Source of the DNA: Symsagittifera roscoffensis
Taxonomy: Eukaryota > Xenacoelomorpha > Acoela > Convolutidae
DNA: 64,000 nucleotides
NCBI RefSeq assembly: GCF_963678635.1
Contig: NC_087070.1
Span: 44,004,988 to 44,068,987 of the forward strand
Direction of reading: 5' to 3'
Both the position numbers and the translations under genes were made by a program. The notes beneath the pieces were generated by a model. The model did not search any database. It was given only the letters and a program-made list of their open reading frames with translations, and had not been told where the DNA came from. This document shows positions 51,501 through 56,159 of the stretch, in pieces. The first letter of the stretch is position 1; every line of letters starts with the position of its first letter.

Positions 51501-53300
51501 TTTCATTCAACAACGGTCTGCAATGCCTGTAGAGATGTTTTGTTCTTCAGGAAGAATTGCTGCCATGAGGTTGTTTGAAACCTTCAAAAGTTGAAAAGGT
51601 TGTCCGATAAGTTTGTTAAAAGCTATTGCAACTCTCTAAATTAGAAATGGACTGTGTTGTGTGCTGTAGGTGCTGATGATAAACTCTGCGCAGTACTTCG
51701 ACGTGGCCACCGACAGACTCCTGATGGCCACAGGCCATTGGACAACTCATGAGCAGATGGAGGACGGTCTGCTCAAGTATGGCTTCGGTACTCAGATGTG
51801 GCAGTTTGCGAGACAGCTCGCACTCATGAGTCTACACGACATAGAATTCGCTCTACTCACAGCTATTTGCATACTATCACCAGGCTTGTATATTAGCTCA
51901 TGTTTTTAAGAGTAATGAACGTAGTGAGTACTCTTATATAGGTCTTGCTGATTTTTTGTTTGAAATTCAAAAGTTTCGAAATTCAAAAGTTGTAGGCTCT
52001 TGAAAAAACAAGTCAGTTTTTTTCCAGTTTCCTTGCGTTCAATACTTTTTTCCAACTGCTAGTTGGCTATGTTCTAAGATGTATATTTCCAAGGTAAGAA
52101 AAAGTTAAATTAAATCTAAATTTTTGAAAATCTGAATTAACCCTTCATCCCAGTTGCTTAGCGAACTACTTTCTAACCATATCCACTAATGTGCACAAGA
52201 GACCTCGAGTGGACTTCTATAGACCAAAAAAAACTTATAAATCCCAGTTGCCGAGAAAAATTTTAGGAAAAGTTTGCGGAGAGTCAGTAAGGAAAAAAGA
52301 ATCAAAATATGGGTACAGAAAATTCTAACTTTGCTCCCTCCAGAATTTTGTCATTTTTAAAAGTCATTGAAAGTACTTCATATACGGACGCGATTGTATA
52401 GGTCGCGATGATTTTTTCTTTTTTCGTTTTTTTTTCAGGAAGTTTTAAAATTTGTTGTTCAGACTCAAATTTACTTTTTTTGCGGTTTGACTTTTGATTT
52501 CTTCTAAAGTTCACTTCATTCCATTGGTGAAAGGCAGGCAAACTCCACTATCTAACAGCAAATGTGTAAAAATCACTAAAAACGTGATCAACGTCTTATT
52601 TCGAAAATAGAATTTAATTATCAGATTGCTCATCGAAATAAAAAATTTTACCTATTAATCCAGTTTTCTCAAATTGGATTAATTTTATCAAAATAGTTGC
52701 GGTCATAAATTCAGAGAGCTGAAAGTTCATATTTTTTCAAAATTTTAAGATTAAGACTATTAATCCTCGGGGGAAAGGGCCAACACAAGAGCTGTGCAGC
52801 TCATCACGGCGAACCACTGTTGTGCCCCTGTTTAATTTGTAGTATTTTTTCAGTTTCTTTGCGTTTATTGACTCTTAACCAACTTTCTGTTGGTTATGTT
52901 TTAGAATGGTGATTTTGACAACAATTGGATATTAACTTAATTGTGTTTAGACCGAAACGGACTTTCGAATGAGTGTCAGCAGCAAGTGATGAAATCGCAG
53001 GAGCCATACCTGCACGCTCTGCAGCTATTCTGCCAATTGAACAGTGTGCCTAATGCAAACCGAATGCAAGACCTCCTCTCTAAGCTGGTCGGACTCAGAT
53101 CTATAAGCTTCCAGCACCGCAAGTACCTCTTTGGCATTCAGCTCAATAAGTCGAACTGGGAGCCCTTGCCTCAATTGCTGGGCGAGATTTTCGACCACAA
53201 TTCGAACACGAGTGACAATGGGACCAACCCTAATGAATTGAAAAAGGAAACAAGCACGAATGAACAAAAAGTAAACAGCGAAGAAGTTAAGCCGACGTAG
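23784..53300 (+). CDS. NR1H: NR1H-type nuclear receptor (LXR/FXR/EcR group), whole gene, 8 coding exons
   Basis: This is a ligand-regulated transcription factor of the nucleus; NR1H members bind sterol- or bile-acid-like ligands or ecdysteroids and usually pair with RXR. Joining 23784-24585, 25218-25859, 31922-32062, 45603-45938, 46351-46508, 48848-49045, 51670-51883 and 52951-53300 gives 2841 nt, exactly 946 codons plus a stop. A/B region 1-459; DBD 460-528 with eight zinc cysteines, P-box CEGCKG and C-x5-C D-box; hinge with basic KRKTKS; LBD about 650-911, with FAK/DQI-like signature ([15 protein letters not shown]) and AF-2 LLGEIF at 906-911. [11 protein letters not shown] and SQEPYLHAL resemble FXR, while the exon 5-6 PWP resembles LXR, so I place it only at NR1H level. 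Introns are 0.4-13.5 kb; the third contains a channel gene on the other strand. Confidence 0.9.
24972..25172. repeat. Foldback element: 74-bp inverted repeats around an AT-rich loop
   Basis: The arms 24972-25045 and 25099-25172 are reverse complements with no mismatch that I see. Each starts CAGTATTTAGACAGCCGCG and includes AACCAATCAGAATCGAGA. The 53-bp loop is AT-rich. It lies in receptor intron 1, ending 45 bp before exon 2. CAGTATTTAGAC is also repeated inside each arm. It is a MITE-like foldback; no target duplication is obvious. Confidence 0.93.
25218..25859 (+). CDS. Nuclear receptor exon 2: A/B region and first zinc finger
   Basis: The acceptor GATGTTTAG precedes TT-GAC-ATG; the ATG at 25223 could start a shorter isoform (MDLSQ). 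The A/B part is acidic ([17 protein letters not shown]) and has two SUMO-type psi-K-x-E sites (IKSE and VKTE). The exon ends with a basic RRRRRP stretch and the first finger, [13 protein letters not shown] to CEGCKG. The donor G|GTATGC is phase 1, at the conserved NR1 intron position after CKG. Confidence 0.93.
26500..28670. repeat. Degenerate ~160-bp satellite inside H1
   Basis: Monomers share CTCAAATCCTTTTGGTTTTC, GAGATATGGCGTTTTTTATG and GGGTGCTATCAGGGTACACT. GAGATATGGCG-type sites lie near 26608, 26814, 26972, 27134, 27281, 27446, 27822, 27976, 28146 and 28645, at spacings of about 150-205 or multiples. The first copy (26501-26540) is inverted relative to the next (26585-26622), forming a ~35-bp imperfect palindrome. 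Confidence 0.88.
28247..28425 (+). repeat. Dispersed repeat S3, copy 1 (within H1)
   Basis: It runs from TTTATCCACGAGGGAAAG through the palindrome GAGCTGTCTAGCTC and CTGTTGTGCCC to CAAGCAACGAGCACGGATCATGG-type sequence. It recurs inverted at 40550-40727 and in part at 52765-52840. Confidence 0.8.
28792..31921. other. Rest of receptor intron 2, no gene seen
   Basis: This stretch is AT-rich. A repeat of about 150-180 bp (29878-30055 and 31543-31693) contains ATCACTTTGTACTTTA and CTGATACGAGC. A hairpin ACCCTTGC-GATAA-GCAAGGGT (30903-30923) is followed by CTAG. A G13 run lies at about 31160. I see no coding sequence. Confidence 0.6.
29878..30055 (+). repeat. Diverged direct repeat in intron 2, copy 1 (copy 2 at 31543-31693)
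   Basis: Both copies share ATCACTTTGTACTTTA at the start and GCCTTAAAG, GGAACATT, GGGCT and CTGATACGAGC at the end. The centres have diverged. Confidence 0.65.
31922..32062 (+). CDS. Nuclear receptor exon 3: second zinc finger
   Basis: The acceptor TGTTGTAG joins to complete [10 protein letters not shown], then CEKSGAC (x5 spacing), nine residues, [14 protein letters not shown]. The donor GAGT|GTAAGT is phase 1, at the end of the DBD. Every zinc ligand is present. Confidence 0.95.
32211..32640 (+). repeat. S2 dispersed element, copy 1
   Basis: It begins CTATAGGTCGTGATGATTTTTTTTAAGG and runs through CATCTGCTAAAAGTTAGGTA, GCGCTCTCCAATTACGAATG and GTGTCAATCATAAATTGTTCT-type blocks to TTTTTCCAACTGTTTG. 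The same block order recurs at least six times in the introns, always in plus orientation. It has no ORF or terminal repeats. Confidence 0.8.
33500..33780. repeat. Diverged relative of the hAT-type MITEs
   Basis: TTCCGAGCCCTCACAAAACAG and GTATATTGGAGCC match the interior of the MITE at 41943, but no terminal repeats remain. It is an old copy. Confidence 0.5.
35640..35860 (+). repeat. tRNA-headed SINE-like element, copy c
   Basis: ATGGCTGAGTGGTTCG (A-box-like, Ser/Leu type) at 35659 and AGATTCGATTCC (B-box-like) at about 35711 lie ~50 nt apart. A non-tRNA tail follows (TATTTCATTTGATAGAGCTG, then GTGTTTGCGAAGCGCAGC). Head and tail recur together at 44720-45046 and 47700-48032. The acceptor stem does not pair, so it is not a functional tRNA. 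Confidence 0.75.
36564..36832 (+). repeat. S2 dispersed element, copy 2
   Basis: It begins CTCCTATAGGTCGCGATGAC and ends TTTTCCAACTGTTTGTTGG. It is a shortened copy that lacks the second block. Confidence 0.75.
37315..37320 (-). terminator. Candidate polyadenylation signal of the channel gene
   Basis: AATAAA on the minus strand lies about 145 nt after the channel's stop codon. It is the nearest canonical signal. Confidence 0.4.
37465..39754 (-). CDS. Channel exon 4: transmembrane core, pore, C-linker and CNBD
   Basis: The acceptor GTTATTTCAG|GATGG has phase 2 and joins exon 3 with K-MVLMMKK. This single 2290-nt exon carries S1-S6, pore, C-linker and CNBD, and stops at TGA 37467-37465. A phase-0 donor/acceptor pair (GAA|GTAAGT at 38553, ATACCAG ending 38311) would remove 81 codons of the turret if used. 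The frame through it is open, so retention is the simpler reading. Confidence 0.95.
37465..43378 (-). CDS. CNGA: CNGA-type cyclic-nucleotide-gated cation channel, whole gene, 4 coding exons
   Basis: This is a plasma-membrane tetrameric cation channel opened by cGMP or cAMP, as in sensory transduction. Joining 43378-43162, 40922-40748, 40325-40023 and 39754-37465 (minus strand) gives 2985 nt, 994 codons plus a stop, with phases 1, 2, 2. The N-terminus (1 to ~385) is polar; S1 starts about 390; S4 has regularly spaced basic residues (RFNRLFKLG); the pore has TIGETP (about 728); the C-linker (KQYMNFRRV) follows; and the CNBD is about 850-945, with [10 protein letters not shown] and NRRTANI. The Arg-Thr pair in that last motif is the one linked with cGMP preference in CNGA1. 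Pore, linker and CNBD match vertebrate CNGA closely. Odd points are the very large turret between S5 and the pore, and an end about 25 residues after the CNBD with no CLZ coiled coil. The gene lies wholly inside receptor intron 3, antisense. Confidence 0.92.
38311..38710 (-). other. Expanded S5-pore turret of the channel
   Basis: About 125 residues lie between the NWVFGG after S5 and the YLYSMYWST pore helix, where vertebrate CNGA1 has under 20. The segment contains five cysteines and N-glycosylation-type sites (NDT, NKS, NNS/NSS). This suggests a folded extracellular domain. Confidence 0.75.
40023..40325 (-). CDS. Channel exon 3: N-terminal cytoplasmic region
   Basis: The acceptor CAACAATAG (phase 2) opens [11 protein letters not shown]. 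It has a Ser/Arg-rich stretch, an acidic helix ([20 protein letters not shown]), then FGFYTFTK. The donor CAA|GTTAGT is phase 2. Frame continuity with exons 2 and 4 supports it. Confidence 0.8.
40550..40727 (-). repeat. Dispersed repeat S3, copy 2 (inverted)
   Basis: Its reverse complement matches 28247-28425 along its length, including the palindrome GAGCTGTTCAGCTC, CTGTTGTGCCC, GGGCTGGGTAAT and CACGGATCATGG. It fills most of the channel intron between exons 2 and 3. Confidence 0.85.
40748..40922 (-). CDS. Channel exon 2: N-terminal region
   Basis: The acceptor TTATTTTAATACAG (phase 1) and donor CAG|GTAAAG (phase 2) enclose 175 nt encoding a polar segment ([15 protein letters not shown], then [12 protein letters not shown]). 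No domain is recognised. It is included because both borders keep the frame. Confidence 0.7.
40965..41420 (+). repeat. S2 dispersed element, copy 3
   Basis: It is preceded by TAAGAGTAATGAACGTAGTGAAG (also at 51907), then TATATAGGTCTTGCTGATTTTT and the S2 block order through to TTTTCCAATTTTCGATTGGC. It lies in channel intron 1. Confidence 0.8.
41943..42275 (+). mobile_element. hAT-type MITE, copy 1 (333 bp)
   Basis: Terminal inverted repeats start CAGGGGCGGAT and pair over about 14 of 15 bases (CAGGGGCGGATCTAG with CTAAATCCGCCCCTG). The flanking 8-mers ATGCGTGA (41935-41942) and ATGAGTGA (42276-42283) match at 7 of 8, the target-duplication size of hAT elements. It encodes nothing. Confidence 0.88.
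42435..42870 (+). repeat. S2 dispersed element, copy 4
   Basis: It is a diverged copy beginning AGGTCGCTCATTTTTTTG, with CATCTGCTAAAAGTTAGGTC, GTTGCGCTCTCGAATCACG and AAGGTGTCAATCATTAATTA. It lies in channel intron 1. Confidence 0.7.
43162..43378 (-). CDS. Channel exon 1: start of the protein
   Basis: ATG at 43378-43376 opens [15 protein letters not shown], a Ser-rich polar stretch of 72 codons. The donor AATG|GTAAAG is phase 1; an alternative phase-1 donor 6 nt on (AAAG|GTTAAT) would add two residues. The start is the first ATG in the frame. Assignment to this gene is by phase and proximity, across a 2.2-kb intron. Confidence 0.65.
43379..45602. other. Remainder of receptor intron 3 upstream of the channel gene
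   Basis: Besides the SINE-like copy at 44720 and an S2 fragment at 45366-45490, this stretch is AT-rich with no coding signal. The channel's promoter should lie just above 43378; I see no clear core motif. Confidence 0.5.
44720..45046 (+). repeat. tRNA-headed SINE-like element, copy a
   Basis: It starts TTTCCAACCTAACTCGCAAAT, then ATTTGGTGGCACTTTTGCTA. A tRNA-like head (TGACTGAGATGG and CTGATTCAAATTC) precedes the tail TTTATAGAGCTGCTTTTTGTCG and GCTAGTGTTTGCGAAGCGCAG. It is collinear with the copy at 47700. Confidence 0.8.
45603..45938 (+). CDS. Nuclear receptor exon 4: DBD extension and hinge
   Basis: The acceptor TGTGTTCGCAG continues [16 protein letters not shown], the C-terminal DBD extension seen in FXR/LXR (ECLLTEIQC, QCVLSEEQI). 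A basic KRKTKS, a possible nuclear-localisation signal, and a low-complexity Gly/Ser/Pro hinge follow. The length is 336 nt; phase 1 in and out (CTA|GTAAGT). Confidence 0.88.
46351..46508 (+). CDS. Nuclear receptor exon 5: start of the LBD
   Basis: It encodes [12 protein letters not shown] and a helix-1-like segment ([16 protein letters not shown]). Two acceptors 6 nt apart (TAG at 46342-46344 and CAG at 46348-46350) keep the frame and would add or omit two residues. The donor CCA|GTACGT is phase 0. Confidence 0.8.
46661..47038 (-). mobile_element. hAT-type MITE, copy 2 (378 bp)
   Basis: The left end CAGGGGCGGATGTAG and right end TTAGATCCGCCTCTG form terminal inverted repeats. The flanks TGTATGAG and TGTATGAA match at 7 of 8. 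The interior is the reverse complement of copy 1 (the TTTTTTCGGCGC and ATTGGCGC blocks), so it is inserted in the other orientation. A G22-type homopolymer run lies at 46681. It is in receptor intron 5. Confidence 0.85.
47700..48032 (+). repeat. tRNA-headed SINE-like element, copy b
   Basis: It begins TTTTTCCAACCTAACTCGCAAAT. The head has AGTGGCCGAGTGGTTAGTG (A-box-like) at 47867 and GCAGATCGAATCCTAGTC (B-box-like) at about 47911. The tail GCTAGTGTTTGCGGAGCGCAG matches the other copies. Confidence 0.8.
48243..48700 (+). repeat. S2 dispersed element, copy 5
   Basis: It begins CTCCTATATAGGTCGCGATGA and ends TTTTCCAATCTTCTATTGG. An internal 30-bp piece (TGGAATTTAATTTCCAG) is duplicated at about 48447 and 48471. 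Confidence 0.8.
48848..49045 (+). CDS. Nuclear receptor exon 6: LBD helices 3-5
   Basis: The acceptor TATTTTCAG and donor GAG|GTGAGT enclose 66 codons. The part from [16 protein letters not shown] to [20 protein letters not shown] fits the nuclear-receptor LBD signature of helices 3 to 5. A PWP near the start recalls vertebrate LXR. Confidence 0.92.
49835..51294 (+). mobile_element. Non-autonomous Helitron-like element H2, 1.46 kb
   Basis: It begins A|TCTATTATTTA and ends CTAG|T, with hairpin GCACC-GGA-GGTGC at 51270-51282, 8 nt before CTAG. Inside are CATGTTTAACGAAAG blocks like those of H1, then about seven satellite monomers (GAGATATGACG-type sites near 50150, 50267, 50430, 50590, 50755, 50925 and 51080). 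It lies in receptor intron 6. It is shorter than H1, mainly through fewer monomers. Confidence 0.62.
51670..51883 (+). CDS. Nuclear receptor exon 7: LBD helices 5-9, with a GC donor
   Basis: The acceptor TGCTGTAG leads into [11 protein letters not shown] and ends at [11 protein letters not shown]. Joining CCA-G to AC-CGA of exon 8 restores ILSPDR, the conserved nuclear-receptor motif at helix 9. That junction puts the donor at CAG|GCTTGT, a non-canonical GC dinucleotide. The nearest GT (51889) would break the frame. Confidence 0.9.
51907..52090 (+). repeat. S2 dispersed element, copy 6 (truncated)
   Basis: It carries the TAAGAGTAATGAACGTAGTGAG start and the CAACTGCTAGTTGGC end with the middle deleted. 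It begins 24 bp after the GC donor of exon 7. Confidence 0.75.
52397..52910 (+). repeat. S2 dispersed element, copy 7, interrupted by an S3 fragment
   Basis: The S2 blocks run from TATAGGTCGCGATGATTTTTT to CAACTTTCTGTTGG. An S3 fragment (about 52765-52840, with GAGCTGTGCAGCTC and CTGTTGTGCCCCTG) interrupts the block before the last one. Confidence 0.78.
52951..53300 (+). CDS. Nuclear receptor exon 8: LBD C-terminus and AF-2
   Basis: The acceptor TTGTGTTTAG opens DRNGLSNE. Then come [12 protein letters not shown], the dimerisation-helix region [13 protein letters not shown], and the AF-2 helix [12 protein letters not shown] polar 33-residue tail ends at TAG 53298-53300. ATTAAA at about 53572 is a possible polyadenylation signal. 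Confidence 0.95.
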
Positions 53301-56159
53301 TATTTGGCCGAAAAAGTAATTCGTTTGTTTTTTGACGATGAGTTTTTTGATAGCCAAAAACTGTTTTGAAGCGACTTGTTTCATTGAAAGTGTAAATTGT
53401 GTGAGCTCACAAAAAGCCCAGCAAATCTGAAATGCAGCTGTAGCTGTTAACTTGCGATTCCAAGCAAAAAAAAAACTGTTCTTTTTCTCTGATTGATGTT
53501 TTTCTAGACCAATTGGGTGACTAGCTCTTTTGTCTTGTAGAAAAAACAAAGAGTGCCAGTAAAATGTAAAATATTAAATGCTTTATAAAATTAATTTATA
53601 TTATTGTAAATGAGATATGAAGTAAAAAAGAAAACATATAAAAGTATGTTTTATTTTTATTACGATGCAGTTTGAAGGTTTGGATCTGAAATCACTTATT
53701 TTCCACTGAATTATTATTTCGAAGATTTTTGATGCAAAAGGTGTTGTGCCTTTATTGATAACTAATCGACTGAAAGATATTTTCTCATCTCAAGTTCTCT
53801 CAACCCCACCCCAAGCTCCTCAAGTTCGGGAATGTTGAACTATTTTTTGATGTCGTTTTTGTCGCGGAATAGCATAGAAAACTCTACGATCTGATTGGTT
53901 GGATTATATAATTGAGCCAGTTTGCTGCTCAAATTAGCAGGTGCAATTTGATAACTTTTATTCTAGAGACATGGGGGGAAGGGGGTGGGAGACTATATTT
54001 ATCCATATTGGATCCGGTAATTCTTCAAAGCGACCTTATACTTTTCCACTCGATGTTGTAACATTTCAACATGCTAGTTGATCTTCGTAGTCAATAGACA
54101 AGGAACTGAGAAAGATAGCTTTGGGTCTTAGCTATCATTCACATTTTGTGTCAGTAAACCCGAAAAATATATATATTATTTGAAATTGTTTAAAAGCGAA
54201 ATGTGAATGTTCCAAAGCTGTATTTCTTATTAGTTGCTTATCTAATTCGCTGTCAGTCTAGTTTCGTTTGCGTCATATCAATTAGTATTTAACTTAAGAG
54301 TTCTGCTTGGTTGGGGTAAAGGACAAAAAATAATCGGGGCAAAGGACAATAACTCAATCTGCTGTAGATAATTATTGTGCCGATTAGAACTAAGCTGAAA
54401 TGTTAGCTTGGTTGGGGTAAAGGACAAAAAATAATCGGGGCAAAGGACAATAACTCAATCTGCTGTAGATAATTATTGTGCCGATTAGAACTAAGCTGAA
54501 ATGTGATATACCCTCCGAAAAATTCAACTAATGAAGTGAACAAATAGTTAAATTTATAAAGCTCATTCGTGGTATAAAGGAGAAACAGTATTTGGGGCAA
54601 AGGAAAACAACTCGATCTGCTTTGGTAGATATCTGTTACATTGATATTTATTGTACCAATTAGACCTGAGCTAAAAATACTCTCTGACAAACTCAACTAT
54701 GAAATTTCAGATATTTGTTCCTTATCTGAAACAAAGGAAATCTAGTCGACTCAGAAACAATTTTGCACTGAATAATAAAAACGAATTCGGATGCGTATTT
54801 TTGACATTTTGAGAATCACGGTATTTAAAGTAAAGCACTTAATTTGGATAGTGCTACCAAACATTGCTTTGTTTGATTTTATTGGTGAAATGCAAATGGC
54901 GTCGGATATTGATATAAGAATAAAATGGCGTCAAGTGAAGAAATGGTCGACTAGACATCCTCAGTTTCGATTTTTTTCTCATATGAAAATGATGCATAAT
55001 GTAGTCGCATTCATTGGAGGATGTTCACACGACAAAAGGGGCGATTGGCAGAAATTTTCTAACCAATCAAACATCCTTCAAGCTGTCCAAAAGTGACGGA
55101 TTAAATGATAACTTAGTCGTTCGGTCCTTTTGTCACGAAGAATTTTCCAGCATTAATTTAAAGTCTACCTCGCGGAGCTTAAATGGCCCAAACTCCCCTA
55201 CCTCACAGAAACCAACCCCTATCCCCAAAATTTATTTTATGCTTTCCTATCAAAACTAATTATTGGAAATTAAATTACGATTAGCTGAATAACCAGTTAA
55301 ATGCTCAAAGAATAATATAGTTTGACTTTTGCCTGCAATGCTTAAAGTTATACCATTTAGTGCTTCATCTAAACCGACAAATCCCAATAATATTCTTTCA
55401 ACTACCGGCTGTACACTATTATCGACTGGTATTATTGATAAATTTCAGTTTCGGTGAAAAAGTGGTTAGACTATTGGGCTATTGATTCGCGTAGAGCACA
55501 CTGAAAAACTGAAAAGCGGTAGTTTTCAAGTTTAAATTTAGACGAGTAGAGCGTACAGGATGACTTCTGTTTTGTCACCTGCCATAGCCCGAAGTTTCTA
55601 TGCTCATTAAAATTGAATATCCTTTTTTCTGTTGATGTTTTCACAGCTAAATACGCATTTTTAATGTCTATCTAAGTTCCTGTGTTGTTGTGTTGATATG
55701 TATAAAAACGGTATCTAGAGCGGTGCTTTTTACGACTATTTTAAATATTTTCGTCTTTCCCTAATTATGACCTGGCCTTCTGATTAAGTTGCTAAAATTT
55801 GGAGGATCATTTTTTGTTAAATGTTCTCTTTATACACTTTGAATCGCTATTTTCAATTTAACTATTCAATCCAATACTCTTTTTGTTGTCCTAGTTTCAA
55901 ACTTTTTCTCTTTCCATGCTCCAAGCAGCAAAAACACAGCAATTGAATAAAAGACTTACAAACGGCTGCACAAATGTGAATTAGCCAAATGATATGAACA
56001 ACTAAGAACCCAACTAATGAGACAAGGTTTCCGATTAAGTTACATCTAGATTTTTGTAAAGACATCAGCGGTTTTCCGTTAGAGCTCAACTGCTATTAAA
56101 TTGTCGTCATAGAAAACACGGTTGTGACTGTGAGTACGAACCCGCCAAATCATTCTGAC
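53301..56159. other. Region downstream of the receptor gene, no gene seen
   Basis: It holds the receptor 3' UTR, a 101-bp tandem repeat at 54305, and AT-rich sequence. An open frame of about 100 codons (54791-55096) has no recognisable domain or splice support, so I do not call it. Confidence 0.6.
54305..54503. repeat. 101-bp tandem duplication, plus a diverged third copy
   Basis: The unit starts GCTTGGTTGGGGTAAAGG at 54305 and again at 54406. The two are identical over nearly all of their length. A diverged relative with GGGGCAAAGGA and CAACTCGATCTGCT lies at about 54560-54670. Confidence 0.92.

Noticed and set aside
54791-55096. Plus-strand frame of 101 codons downstream of the receptor
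   Set aside because: Composition is AT-driven and no domain or splice context supports it.
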